A stretch of 64,000 nt of DNA from Endocalyx cinctus (taxonomy: Eukaryota; Ascomycota; Sordariomycetes; Amphisphaeriales; Apiosporaceae): assembly GCA_001600455.1 (NCBI GenBank), contig BCKC01000007.1, positions 2,296,019 to 2,360,018 on the forward strand. The letters run 5' to 3'. Shown here in pieces: positions 1 to 10,997 of the stretch (its first letter is position 1; the number at the start of each line of letters is the position of its first letter). Below the pieces are notes generated by a model. That model saw nothing but the letters and a program-made list of their open reading frames with translations. It ran no database searches and was not told the origin of the DNA. A program made the position numbers and the translations under genes.

Positions 1-2523
1 GACCCACCGGGAATGGGTGAGCACCTGTCTGGGAGGGATCGAGACGCTGCTTTTGGATGACCGGCTCGACTCGGCCGATAAGATAGAGTCTACGGATTGG
101 CATTCGGGGTTCACCGAGAGCCCTTGCAAACGTATCGTGAGGATCGAGTCCGTCGCCGAGGACATCATCCTCGACTACTGCACCGATAAGTCCGATTTTG
201 ACGACAAGGATATTAAGACTTTCTGCGACAATTTCGACAGGGAGATCAGGGAGGCCGTGGATGATCCAGAAGTGGTCGGATTCAAATCTGTTATATGCTA
301 TCGCACCGGCCTGGATATACTGCCTTGGTCGGTTGAGATCATGGCAGAATCTGCCAGGGCGCTGTGGGATATCAAGAGCGCCCATCGAAAGAACATACGT
401 CCGTTCCAAAAGAATAAGAGGCTGCAACATACCCCGCTGAATAACCTGATCGTCCACCTGGCGGCCCAAATAATTATTGGGTCCAAATCGGCGTGGAAAA
501 AGCCTTTCCAGTTTCACACTGGCCTCGGAGACAACGATATCAGACTGACCAAGGCCTCGCCGTCCCACATGCAGCCCTTTATCGAAGCATACCCGGCTCT
601 CCCCATCGTCATACTGCACTCCAGTTACCCGTGGACAAGGGAGGCCGGGTACCTGGCAGCCATGTACGCCAACGTATACGCTGACATTGGCGAAGTCTTT
701 CCTTTTATCAATCGCCAGGGGCAGGTCGAGATTATGAACCAGATCCTCGAATTATGCCCATGGACCAAGATTATTTGGAGTACCGACGGACATACCTTCC
801 CGGAGACATACCTGCTAGCGACGACGCAGGTCAGATCCGTCCTGAAGACTGTAAGCTCGTTCTTCTCTTCTCTTTATTATATTTGTAGCGCAATTTTACC
901 AAGAAAAGGTAGAAAATAAAAATACTCACGCAAAGCTCTTCTTGACAGGTTCTCCCAGAATTAGTGCGAACGCAGCAGTTAAGCGAGCAACAAGCGGTCC
1001 AGGTAGTCCAAGACATCTTTTTCAACAACTCGCGCAAACTCTACAATCTTGAAGACGTCAAGACGCAGCTACCCACGTTCGCTCAGCTAAGCTCACAGCA
1101 AATTCAACCACTTCAAGGCGACGAGCTCTTGACCAAACTCCGTGCCTCGGAAGCCAAGTTCCTGCGCTTTTACTGGCACGACTACACGTCCACGTCGCGG
1201 GTGCGGCTCATACCGATCAAGCAGGTATACAAAGCTCTAGAAAAAGGAAAACCCTTCTCCATCTCCGTCACCAAAGCCTGCCTCGGGCTCCTCCAAAACG
1301 ACACGCTCATCCCGCGGGTCAATAGCAGCGGCTCTTACACCCTATATCCGGACTGGTCCTCGCTCCGACGCGGGCCCGTGGCGGGCCACCTCAGCTGCTA
1401 CGGAGAATTCCGAGAAGAGTCGCCGGCGGGCGACGAGCGAGCATCCCCGCTATGCCCGCGCGCGCTCCTCCGCAAAGTCGTCGCCAACGCCGCCCGGCAC
1501 GACCTGACCTTCCTGATGGGCTGGGAGGTCGAGTTCGTCGTCATGGAACGAAACCGGGATCCCAATCTCGTCAATAACGCGGCCGACAAGTACGTGCCTC
1601 TGGGCGGCGCGGACGGCGGCGACGACGGGCACTCGTGGTCGGCCGCGCGCGCGATGGCGACCTGGGGCCGCGCGGGGAGCTTCTCGACGGCGGCCGACGA
1701 GATCCTCGAGACGCTCGAGGAGGCCGGGATCGAGATCGAGATGTTCCACCCCGAGAGCGCGCCGGGCCAGTTCGAGATCGTGCTCGCGGCGCTGCCGCCG
1801 CTGGAATCGTGCGACGCCCTCCTGCACGCGCGCCAGATCCTCCAGTCCGTCGCGGCGAAGCACGGGTTCCACGTGACGCTGCACCCGAAGCCGTTTCCGA
1901 ACGCGTGCGGGTCCGCGTCGCACGTCCACCTGTCCGTTTCCTCCTCGTCGCTAGAGGGGGAGGATAAGGAGGAGGCGGAGGCGGAGAAGAAGAAACTGTA
2001 CGAGAGCTTCTACGCCGGGATACTGACGCACCTGCGCGCGCTCATGGCGCTCACGTACAGCAACCCGACGTCGTACGAGCGCGCCGTCGACGGCGCCTGG
2101 GCCGGCGGCCGGTGGGTGACGTGGGGCACGCAGAACAAGGAGACGCCGCTGCGCAAGTGCGACGGGTCGCACTGGGAGGTCAAGGTGGTCGACGGCCTCG
2201 CGAACCCGTACTTCGTCGCGGCCGGGCTCCTCGCGGCCGGCGTCGAGGGGATCCTCGGGAAGATTTCCCTGGAGAAATGGGGCGATTGCCTCGAGGACCC
2301 GGCGACGCTGTCGACCGAGCAGAAGGAGGATCTGGGGATCGAGGAGATGCTGCCCGGCGACCTTAACGACGCGCTGGACGCGCTGAGCTTGGACGCGGGG
2401 TTGCTCGAGTCCCTCGGGGAAGACTTTATCGGTCGCTATATCGATACCAAAAACGCGGAGCTGTACTTTTTGGAGGGCATGGGTCATCGTCAACGGAAGG
2501 AATGGGTGATGGAACGGTATTAG
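1..2523 (+). CDS. fluG-like: FluG-like amidohydrolase / glutamine synthetase fusion protein (5' end outside window)
   Basis: The gene enters from the left edge; the first complete codon is at 2. Exon 1 runs to 850, the intron is 851-948 (GTAAGC...CAG, phase 0), and exon 2 is 949-2523, giving about 807 visible residues. The first ~280 residues look like the C-terminal half of an amidohydrolase-2 domain (VILHSSYPW, YADIGEVFPF, IIWSTDGHTFPE). Exon 2 is a type-I glutamine synthetase catalytic region: the GWEVEFVV strand, HPESAPGQFEI, the HVHLS histidine motif and the arginine-rich NKETPLRKC segment. Known family: FluG of Aspergillus nidulans, needed for the extracellular signal that starts conidiation; related fusions are common in fungi. 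Whether this copy has amide-ligase activity cannot be read from sequence. Exon 2 is clearly more GC-rich than the flanking DNA. Confidence 0.88.
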
Positions 2524-2892
2524 ACTGTCACTTGTCCTAAAAAGAAAAAAGAAAACCCGGTAGGCGGATAGATTGGTTACTTATATATAAAAGACATAAA
2601 CATACAAGTAGCCCTTAAAAATGAGAGGGGAAAAAAAGGTCCGAGGAAGTAAGCGACATTCTAAGATATTAAATAAGTATTAGTAAAAGCGTAGGTGCAT
2701 ATTAATTTTTACTTCATTTATATCTTTTGTGCTTAAATATGCGAGAAATACGGAAATTAATTATGCCCCTATAAGACGTAGGGAAAAGGTAGTAGGTAAG
2801 TGATAGGCACGAGCACGACGGGGGAGAAAGAAAAACAAAAGTCATATTTCCCTCCTCGGAATTCCTTGTTAATTTCAGCTTTTATGTCTACC
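2524..2892. other. Intergenic, convergent 3' ends
   Basis: AT-rich spacer between two converging genes. I see no gene; it probably holds both 3' UTRs. Confidence 0.6.
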
Positions 2893-4215
2893 CTAATCGA
2901 AAGTGATCTTCTTTCCTTCCGATTTGACCATGCTACCTGTGAGGTAGCTCGCCACGCCCTTCTCTGCGTATGCCGTGTCTCTTCGCGGGGGTCTATTATT
3001 ACCAGACGCAGCACCACCATTTTCCTTTTCTTCCGCAGTTCCGTTCGGCTTATTATTCTGTCTTCCTTGTCTACCGCCGCCGGCACCGGCATTCCGATCC
3101 GGCCGGTCCTTGCCAAACCGCTTCTTATACCTAACCTGATCATCTTCCGCGAAGTCGATTTTCAGCTCGCGGCCTCTCAACCGGTTAACCCACCACTTCC
3201 TCATCTTGAATTTCCGTTCCGTCTTCTTCCCTTCATCTTGATCACCTTCACCTTCACCTTCCTGTTCTTTGTTTTCATCCTCCAAGAAATCTTCTTCGGT
3301 CTCTATCTCCTCCTTAATCTTCGCGAACCCTTTCACGGCCGACGCGGCCGCCTCGGCTTCCCTGAATTTCACCCATCCGTACCCTTTGCATTTTCCGCTA
3401 TCCTCGAACGTCGCGACCTTGACCCAGTCGATCTCGCCGCACTTCTCGAAGTGCGTCCGCAGGTCGTCCTCGCTCGTCTGGAAGGACAGGTTGCCCACGT
3501 AGATCTTCCTGTTCGTGTTCTCCTTCTTCGCCGCCGCACCGCCGTTACTCGCGGCGGCGCCGGAGCCGGAAGCAGCGGCGGTCGCATTCTCGTCCTGCTT
3601 CTGCGGCCGGCCCTCGAAGGACTTGGAGTTCTTGATCAGGACCTTGCGCCCGTTGAGTTCCGTCTCGGTGAGGGCCATGGCCGCGACCGCAGCGCCCTCG
3701 ACGTCGAAATCGACGTAAGCGAAGCCTTTGTTTGGCTTGGCTTTACCGTCCTTATTATTATTCTCCTCCTCCTCGCCTTCTTTCCTCGACCTATCCTTGT
3801 TTTTCGCATTCGCGGTCGGCAGGTTCACCCGCGTGATGTTCTCCTCCTTTATGACGCCTCCGGAGGACTCGACGAGCCACTTGAAGAGATCGGCGCGCGT
3901 CATCGTGAACGGCAAGTTGCCGATCCATATACTGTGCTCCGACCGCTTGCTGTTGTTATTGTTGTTGGCATTCTTTTTGCCTCCGGCGCCTTCCCGTAAG
4001 GATTTGGGCAGCTGATCTTCATCCGCATCTCCGAGCTCGTCGTCGCTGTCCGGTTTCACGGGTAAGGGCTTGCCCTTCTTGAGTAGTCGCTTCGCTTTTT
4101 TCGACGGCGGCTCTGGAAGAGAGAGATCTACTTCGATCTCGTCGATCTGAGATTTGCGCTTTTTAGAATCTATTTCTGCCGCCGTGGGCGAATTATCTTC
4201 TACCGAGGAAGTCAT
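2893..4215 (-). CDS. NOP13-like: Nop13-like nucleolar RNA-binding protein, two RRMs
   Basis: Single exon, 440 residues. The first ATG in the frame is at 4215; the frame is open further upstream but without an ATG. A lysine- and acid-rich N-terminus with KKAKRLLKK-type nuclear/nucleolar signals is followed by RRM1 (RNP2 IWIGNL near residues 96-101, RNP1 KGFAYVDF near 163-170) and RRM2 (RNP2 KIYVGNL near 237-243, RNP1 KGYGWVKF near 277-284). RRM2 is interrupted near its end by a Glu-rich insert before RGRELKIDF. The basic tail ends in VASYLTGSMVKSEGKKITFD. This layout matches yeast Nop13, a nucleolar protein found in pre-ribosomal particles. The role in ribosome assembly is inferred from the family. 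Alternatives are other two-RRM nucleolar proteins such as Nop12 relatives. Confidence 0.85.
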   Translation of the reverse strand: MTSSVEDNSPTAAEIDSKKRKSQIDEIEVDLSLPEPPSKKAKRLLKKGKPLPVKPDSDDELGDADEDQLPKSLREGAGGKKNANNNNNSKRSEHSIWIGNLPFTMTRADLFKWLVESSGGVIKEENITRVNLPTANAKNKDRSRKEGEEEENNNKDGKAKPNKGFAYVDFDVEGAAVAAMALTETELNGRKVLIKNSKSFEGRPQKQDENATAAASGSGAAASNGGAAAKKENTNRKIYVGNLSFQTSEDDLRTHFEKCGEIDWVKVATFEDSGKCKGYGWVKFREAEAAASAVKGFAKIKEEIETEEDFLEDENKEQEGEGEGDQDEGKKTERKFKMRKWWVNRLRGRELKIDFAEDDQVRYKKRFGKDRPDRNAGAGGGRQGRQNNKPNGTAEEKENGGAASGNNRPPRRDTAYAEKGVASYLTGSMVKSEGKKITFD

Positions 4216-4454
4216 TTCAATTGATACTTTAAGGCTTCCTTGTTTCTCTCTGTCTCTGTCTTTTTTTTTATCCTTTGGAGGAAGTACTTTGCTTATCAAC
4301 TCTCAAATTGTACTAAAAAGCTTCCCGATTTTTTTTTTCAGGGTCCGATAAGATAAGAAACTCTTTAGGTTCTATCGCATTTTATGCATTTATCAAGTTT
4401 ACCATTCTATAAGAGCTCTCTAGTCTCCCGTAGCAAACCAGTCTCGCTTATTCA

Positions 4455-5457
4455 TTATTCCTGTTTCCAATCATCATCCTCTCTGCTCACGACGACCTCA
4501 TCAACCGGGACTCTCATTCTCACGATCTGCTCACCGTTCACCAAATCATTCTCATCCGCGCGCTTCCCGGCCTCCTCCTCGTCCGCGGCGATCCCCGCCT
4601 CGACGTGCCTGACGACGAGCCGCCTCCTCGCCGTCTCAAAGTCGACGTCGACGAACCACCGCTCGTCCATCAGCGCCGCCGCCTCGCTCCAAGGCGCCTT
4701 GTCGAGGCAGACGTAATTCCCCTCGAATACGACGATCGCGTGCGTCGGCAGGACCGCGATATCGTCCGGTTTCGGGTCCTTGACGGCGTGGTCGAACGAG
4801 GGCGCCCGGATCGTCGTCGTCGAGGGCGACTCCCGCAAGGCCCGGACGAGTCGGAGGAACGCGCCGCCGTCGAACGTGAACTCGGCGCCCCGGCGCGCGT
4901 GCGCCGTGTCCGGATCCGGCATCGCGGAGAGCTGCGCGCGCGTTAGGTGGTACCCGTCCATAGGCACGAACGCGGCGACGGGCGGGGCGGCGCCCGGAGG
5001 GTGCTGGGCGGCGTGCCGCTCGTTGAGGGCCGTGGTAACTTTTTGGGAGAGGGTGGTTTTTCCTATTCTTGATAGATTAGGTATAATTCAAGAAATTAAA
5101 GTTTTTGTATGAAAAGAAAGGAAAAAAGGTAGAAGGTAAAAGGCCGACGTACCGGAGCCTGGTATGCCGGATATGGCGATCACTAGACGATGAGAATTAT
5201 GATGTCAGACCTATGCCTCTTTCCAATATCCTAAGAAGTCTTGAGGGAAAAGAGAAACTGAAGTCAAAGTTTCTCTCCGCTCCAGAACATATGAATATGT
5301 CTAGTAATTTCATTTCATTCCAATTCAATAACACAAAAAGAAAGGTAGGCAGGAAAAAAAAAAACTAAATAGGTAGCTTACACAATCTCCTGTCCTTTGG
5401 CGTCTGCTGGAACTTGTTCCACGCCTTATCCACGAGCCGAGTAACTTGGTCGTCCAT
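4455..5457 (-). CDS. P-loop nucleoside/phosphoribulokinase-family kinase (YFH7-like)
   Basis: Three exons: 5457-5382, 5182-5153 (only 30 nt) and 5062-4455, joining in phase to 237 residues. The N-terminal helix leads into a Walker A loop GIPGSGKT at residues 31-38; intron 2 splits the Gly-36 codon, so the P-loop is assembled from two exons. PMDGYHLTRAQL, RRGAEFTFDG, the strand AIVVFEGNYVCL and a lid-like RRRLVVRHVEAGIA helix are hallmarks of the phosphoribulokinase/uridine kinase superfamily and of fungal YFH7-type kinases. It should transfer phosphate from ATP to a small hydroxyl-bearing metabolite; the substrate is unknown for the family. Start chosen at the only ATG that keeps RRLLIAISGIPG in frame. 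Confidence 0.85.
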
Positions 5458-5886
5458 TTCTCGCGAGATTTGCAGAGTATACTCTCGAAAAAAAGTTTTA
5501 TATGAAATGTAATATCAAATCTTTGGTATGATGTATAGATTATTAGATTTTCTTCCCCGTCAATGTGTATGTGTATATGTTTGTTTGTGCCAGTTATTGT
5601 AGTACATTAGGGAGGAGAAGCTCGAGAAATGCCCCTCCATTAGAAGAAACCCCACTATAGTCATAAAATAATGTCCAATTTTGCAAATGGCTTTCATCTA
5701 GCCCATAGAATTTTAGAAATTTTTTTTCATATTAAAATATCTTGACTATGCAACGTGCAAGCGAAATAAAAATAAATAAATAAAATACGGTTATTTAATT
5801 GATCCTTTTATATATCCTCTCAAAAACAAGTCTGGAGTGAGAACGACAAGTCACAAAGAAACAAAGGGGGAAAGGGGAGCAGGAAA
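5458..5886. other. Divergent promoter region
   Basis: AT-rich spacer between the minus-strand kinase and the plus-strand gene at 5887; it must hold both promoters. No clear TATA box or hairpin stood out. Confidence 0.5.
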
Positions 5887-6411
5887 ATGGAGGAAGTAGA
5901 AGACCTCGACTCAGGTCTCCTAGACATCCAACTCTCCGACTCGGACTCGGGAGAGGCCGAGAAAGAGACCCCGGAGTCGCGCACGGCTCAGTCGGAAGAG
6001 ACCTTCCAAGAATTGAGGAGAACTTACACCGTAAAAGTCGAAAACGGCGAAGTAGGTGATCTCCTTTCTTACCTTCTTCCCTTTGAGGCATCTTATTTTC
6101 CCCTGTTGTCTCTCCTATCACGAACATAATACGAAAACGGAAGTTAATTCAAACACGCTTCACAGATATGGAAAACAATCAAGTTTCCCCTCGGGGAGAA
6201 AGGGCAAAGAGTCCGAAAACCGGAGGCGCAGGCCGTGCTACACGCGGTTGAGGAGCTGTACTTTTTCAGACGGTATGCCGAGGGCGCCCGGTTCGTGAAG
6301 ACTGCGCTGAGCAACGGTACGGAAGAAGGACCGGAACCTGGGTTCGACGACGAAACGATGAAGCTGTTGCGTTATTATGAGAAGAGATGTCTTGAAAAGG
6401 CGGGAGAGTAG
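5887..6411 (+). CDS. Small conserved-looking protein of unknown function
   Basis: Two exons, 5887-6051 and 6166-6411, phase 0, 136 residues. The donor GTAGGT was preferred over GTGATC five bases later because only the former keeps exon 2 open. The N-terminus is acidic and serine-rich (DLDSGLLDIQLSDSDSGEAE). Exon 2 gives a helical segment with the pattern EAQAVLHAVEELYFFRRYAEGARFV and a C-terminal LLRYYEKRCLEKAGE, which looks like one or two tetratricopeptide-like helices. No catalytic motif or signal peptide is visible. I do not recognise the family; coding status rests on the phase-consistent splice and the clear drop in AT content inside the exons. Confidence 0.7.
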
Positions 6412-7053
6412 ATAGAGTATATATCGAGCTGTCGTAATTATATATTATACCCGGATCATTAATTTCATCAAGCTCACGTTTATTCAATATTCAGGCTACG
6501 CAAGAAGGTAAAGCGGAGTGATTCGTAAGAGTGTAAAAAGTGTAGTGGAGCATTTTTACCTAACCTCTGAGATGGTTTAAGCATTTATCTATCTAAAATC
6601 TCTATTTTCAACAATGCCCGTCTATGGTGTAAAAAGAGTTTTGACAAAAGTCAACCAATACCCGAGTAATGTATCTGCTCCTCTCGTCCTCTCTTTTATT
6701 GTGAATCATAAAATTTACCCGGGTATGCCAGAACGCCTTCCCTTTTTTTAATGTGTCTATAAACCGCACCATTCTTTATTCTCTATCGACCGCAGTCGGA
6801 GAATGGTGAAAAAAAAAATGCCGCTATCGTCTATCTTCAGAAGGAGTCGTAATATGAATGTCTCGTAGGAATGATGGTTGAGCGACGATGAGATGTGTTT
6901 GTAGTTTTGGCAAACCCAACTTTTCTGTGTAGTCGGTCTCCGAATCGTTGCTCTATCAAATCTTTCCTTTATGTCTATGCCGTGTGAAGATTCGCTGAAA
7001 CTCCGTTATCCGAACTAGTCCAAAGGACCGCTGCGATGATATACGTGTATCGC
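6412..7053. other. Intergenic, convergent 3' ends
   Basis: Spacer between converging genes; short open frames only, no motif recognised. Confidence 0.55.
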
Positions 7054-7629
7054 TCACGCAGCCATCATTTGTCCGCTAGTAAGTCTTTCCTTTTCACGTT
7101 CCTCGGCAAATACCCTTCGGCTCATAGCGAGAACGCATTCGAAACCCTCTTTACCCTTGACGGCATTCTCTTTAAATCGAGTGACGAGGGTATCTTCGAT
7201 GCTGTTTTTTATCCGTTGCCAGCCACCGCAGAGAGCTGTTATCCGGGCCTCCTGCTGAAACTGTGTCTGGGTCGCGTTCAAAGGTTTGTAGATGACAGTT
7301 TCTTGAACGTTGACCAGGTTGGCCCAAGTGAGGTTCTGGGAAACCATGGTGACCGTCTTCTCGGCCGGGTTAACGTACGAGGTCTCAAAGACTTGGCTGG
7401 TCTCGCAGCAACCGAGGACGGCTTTGAGCCATTCCGGAGCGGATTGTTTGCATGTTATGAGTCGCTCCGTTCGGAGGATACCGGTGGCGGGATCGACTTC
7501 TCGGGCTATCGTATCGACGGCGATAACATGTGTTGTTTTATCGTTCCATGGGCAGTATTTTCGCCAGTTGGCCGTCGATACTTCTTCCCAGGAATAGTTG
7601 AATGTTTCGGAATTGGAAAAGACCTTCAT
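7054..7629 (-). CDS. UPS2-like: PRELI/MSF1-domain mitochondrial lipid-transfer protein, Ups2-like
   Basis: Single exon, 191 residues, almost all one PRELI/MSF1 domain. The N-terminus MKVFSNSETFNYSWEEVSTA followed by NWRKY, THVIAVDT, TERLITCKQ and the later FQQEARITA block resemble yeast Ups2/Gep1 more than Ups1. Known family role: in the mitochondrial intermembrane space these proteins bind the Mdm35 chaperone and carry phospholipid between the membranes; Ups2 moves phosphatidylserine for phosphatidylethanolamine synthesis, Ups1 moves phosphatidic acid. There is no cleavable presequence, as expected for Mdm35-dependent import. Assignment to Ups2 rather than Ups1 is by N-terminal similarity and is an inference. 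Confidence 0.88.
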   Translation of the reverse strand: MKVFSNSETFNYSWEEVSTANWRKYCPWNDKTTHVIAVDTIAREVDPATGILRTERLITCKQSAPEWLKAVLGCCETSQVFETSYVNPAEKTVTMVSQNLTWANLVNVQETVIYKPLNATQTQFQQEARITALCGGWQRIKNSIEDTLVTRFKENAVKGKEGFECVLAMSRRVFAEEREKERLTSGQMMAA

Positions 7630-9679
7630 CTTTGTCTAGAATAAATGGACGAAAAATGAAATCGGCTCGCAGTTGATCAAAGATTAGAAAGGAACGAGAC
7701 GTTCGCACTCTAAAACTAATTGAGTTGATTTATGAGATGCGGTTTATTCTTTTTTTATCCGTTGGGGCTCGGAAAAAGTTTATTTGGAATGGGGGGAATC
7801 TTTTTTTTTTCTGGTCTTTTCGGAGAAGCGGCTCAGATAACTTTCCTGCGGTACCGGTTTAAAAAAAGAAAAAAGAGAGGGATAAGAATAAGAATAAGCA
7901 CAACAATGCCTTGTAAATATTCCCTTTAGCGTATTATCATTGAAATGAATGTATTTGTTTTTGTTTTGATTTTACTTTTCTTATTTTTTAGCCTTCATCG
8001 ATGTTGATAAGAACAAAAAACGAAGGGAAATATTTTTCTCTGATATGGTTCAGGGATAAATTGGAAGAAAAATCCGGGGTCGGTGAGTTGTTTTAATAAA
8101 AATTGATCAAACGCGATTTAAAAAAATTTCATGCGCTGTTTTTCTTTCAGTTTATTACACTGTCCTTGATACTCTTACAGGTGTGATGGTGTACAGTACG
8201 GTGAATACAGTAAATACAGGGAATACAGTATATTCACTTCACTATAATAGACTAATTCAGAGTAGCCTAGAACCAAGTAGATCCCAGGATCTGCAAACTC
8301 AAGTACTCCATTTATCTTTATTATAGTTTCATACGTATGTATATGTACAGTACTGCTGTATATATCGGTTACTTTACTGCTTTGCCTCTAAAACATAAGA
8401 AAACACAAAAGAGATTTGCCGCCCGGCGATTCTCGGAATCTTATTCTTTTGGACCCACTTATCTTCGTACCTACATACCATATATGGATCAGATACTGTA
8501 CAGTACAGTACAATAGTGAATTTTATGATGAGAATATTACTCATCATTCTTCGAAAAGGTTCTAATCAGGTTTATATGATTGGTTATTCATATGCTCATA
8601 CTGTACCATACTGTATATCTTTGTGGCAAATCAAAGCAACCTCGGCAGCTCAGACCCTTTTTTCAAGTGTAAATGGAACCTAACCAAAAGATCCCTTACA
8701 TTAACACAGTATCTACAGTGCTTTCAGTATACTACGTGTATCCATAATAACCGGTGATACGGATGCTACTGTATCTAAGTACTGTATATCGGGACGCATT
8801 CACCGTAAACTACCAACTACTGTAAAGCAAACCTTCCGACCCGGATCCGAGGGTAGAGAAGAGAAAAAGACATAGCAATATGCGAGTGTTGGGGAATAAC
8901 CGAATACTGTATTCATTCCATTTAATACCGCTTGCACACAGACACACACACGCCTAGACACAGTGACCATATGCATGCCAACGGCAATGAGGTATCTATG
9001 ACTATACATATATAACAACCAAAGTACGGAGTACCTAACGTAGGTATAATTTGCTGTAATATTCAAAGTTGATGCACCAACACCTGTCTAGCCATGCCTC
9101 TACCCATGCCTAGCTCTTTATTGCATGTCATATCTTAGGAGGGGTTTATCAAAACTTTAGTAAATCAATGAATATTCATTAGTCCTACTCGCATTACTCA
9201 CGTGAGATTGAACCTTGCCGGTCCTCATAATACCTTTCAGCAGCGGTGTGTTGTCAATTTCTGAACTATTAAAAAAAAGGGACGATTCGAAAACATAGAG
9301 AGTGGGCTTTCTTATTTAGAACAAAAAGAGTTCGGGTAGTAATACTCGCATAGGACGACGACCGTGTTTCTGTCCCACCCTTTTTGGGCATTATCTACGG
9401 TGAGGGGTACGTACGTAGGCATTGGAATACGGTTTATCCGCAACGGCGGCGCGGGAGCGGTCAAGAAGAACCTGTCAGTCCCCCCTTTATCGCGGCGGAT
9501 CGAAACCAACACGTCACCTGGTAGCGAATCCGCCGGCGGGCCACTAGTGTATACTAAGTCGCCAGCTAGTTCCTCTGCTTGATACGCTCGAATCTTGCCT
9601 CACCCACTTCTACTCCACGTCTCAGCAGCTAAAGAAAAATATACTATTTTTTTTTTTTTTACCATTTCAGACCTCAAGC
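7630..9679. other. Long intergenic region with heptamer cluster
   Basis: About 2 kb of AT-rich DNA between the diverging Ups2-like and guanylate kinase genes. No convincing gene. It contains the TACTGTA/TACAGTA cluster at 8192-8911 (separate entry) and a TACGGAGTA nonamer at 9025-9033. A CAG acceptor-like site after a T-rich stretch lies just before the 9680 start codon, suggesting a 5' UTR intron. Confidence 0.6.
8192..8911. repeat. Cluster of 13 TACTGTA/TACAGTA heptamers
   Basis: The heptamer TACTGTA or its reverse complement TACAGTA starts at 8192, 8206, 8224, 8346, 8494, 8499, 8504, 8599, 8609, 8767, 8780, 8818 and 8905. Both strands are used and three copies at 8494-8510 overlap. Chance expectation in 720 bp is about 0.1. 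It could be a binding-site array for a dimeric regulator or the remains of a repeat family. Confidence 0.75.
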
Positions 9680-10309
9680 ATGACTCCTGACGCACCAATT
9701 CTTCCACGAGCTGAAGACCGAAATCGAACTGCCGCAAAAGGGTTACCTCGAAACCGCTGGCCCGTTGTCATCTCGGGACCCTCAGGTGTTGGCAAAGGGA
9801 CTCTTGCTCAAAAGCTGTTTGACGCGCATCCCGGTGCGTTCGCATCCACCGTCTCGCACACGACCCGAGCGCCACGTCGCGGCGAAGTGGAGGGCGTAAG
9901 CTACTATTTCGTTTCCGTCCCCGAATTCGAGCTTCTCGTCTCCCAAGACGCATTTGTGGAGCACGCCTTCTTCAGCGGGCATTATTACGGCACCAGTAAA
10001 CGTACCGTCGCGCAGCAAACCGCGAAAGGTTTGATAGTATTACTAGACATCGAAATGCAGGGTGTAAAGCAAATGAGAACACGTACCGACTTCGATACGC
10101 GATTTGTTTTCGTCCAGCCGCCGAGCATGGAAGAGCTGGAAGTACGGCTAAGGGGACGCGGTACGGAAAGCGAGGAAAGTATTCGGAAGAGGCTGGCGAG
10201 GGCCCGAGCCGAGCTTGAATATTCTAAGTTCACGATGTCATTATCGTCAATGATGATATTGAAGAAGCGTTTCAAAGACTCGACAAGTATATCTTCCATG
10301 GCCTGGTAA
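9680..10309 (+). CDS. GUK1: Guanylate kinase, with an apparent 1-nt frame break near the C-terminus
   Basis: Phosphorylates GMP to GDP with ATP, an essential step of purine nucleotide supply in the cytosol. P-loop GPSGVGKGT at residues 33-41, GMP-binding block STVSHTTRAPRRGEVEGVSY, YGTS, DIEMQGV and the lid RLRGRGTESEESIRKRL are all present. The frame as it stands ends at 10309 after 209 residues. From about 10226 the conserved C-terminal HDVIVNDD helix is encoded one frame over, with that frame stopping at 10314, so one base appears to be missing near the TTC at 10229-10231. No intron can explain it. Because the gene is normally essential, an assembly error is as likely as a real mutation. 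A 5' extension of ~20 residues precedes the usual start. Confidence 0.85.
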   Translation: MTPDAPILPRAEDRNRTAAKGLPRNRWPVVISGPSGVGKGTLAQKLFDAHPGAFASTVSHTTRAPRRGEVEGVSYYFVSVPEFELLVSQDAFVEHAFFSGHYYGTSKRTVAQQTAKGLIVLLDIEMQGVKQMRTRTDFDTRFVFVQPPSMEELEVRLRGRGTESEESIRKRLARARAELEYSKFTMSLSSMMILKKRFKDSTSISSMAW

Positions 10310-10314
10310 AATAA

Positions 10315-10997
10315 TGTATTCTTTATTTTACTTCGTCGCCTATTCTGACTTTTGTTCGTGACTACAAGCTGTAGTCTTCTATAAGTATTACAAGTTACCT
10401 GGATGGCACCTGTTAACAGAGACTTATACTGCGGGTAAACGAGCTAAGTATTTATTAATATCGTAATCTTCAAATTATGGCATAAATAATGGGTTGTTAA
10501 CCGCTAGATAGCTCGCTACTAGTTATTTATCGTAGTCTATCATACGATCGAACTTTAAGAATTAACCATCCCGCCATCGTAATATTATCATGGGATCAGT
10601 TATCTACCTAAGTACCGTGGACCTAGGTGGTTATTTGCTTTAGTATAGTCAATTACTTTGAAAAAATCACAATCTAAATATAAATTGAATTTTGAGTTTC
10701 ATAGTTTTATTTCAAGCTCTAGTCTTCTATTCATAAACTCCTCGTATTAAGCAGCTAAGTTTTCATACTACAGCAATTTTGAATATCACAGTTAACGGTT
10801 TGAATAGAGTGGGCTTTTCATCGCACGCACGTTTCCTATCACCGTTCTTTTCATACTCTCCTGCGGCGACGCTAGTAGGTGTATCTATGCTTATTGAGAG
10901 CATAGAATACTTCGCTCTTCAAAACAGGGCATCCATGTTGATAGTGTACCAACTTTTCCCGGTTTAAGGATGATATTAAAATAATAGAGTTCATTTC
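10315..10997. other. Intergenic, convergent 3' ends
   Basis: AT-rich spacer between guanylate kinase and methionine aminopeptidase 2. Only a short unsupported open frame (10779-10967). Confidence 0.55.

Noticed and set aside
2800..3999. Long open frame (399 aa) on the plus strand, antisense to the Nop13-like gene
   Set aside because: It is the complement of a strongly coding, GC-rich exon; its product has no recognisable domain while the minus strand has two clear RRMs.
10779..10967. 62-aa frame between guanylate kinase and MetAP2
   Set aside because: Short, without motif, in AT-rich spacer.
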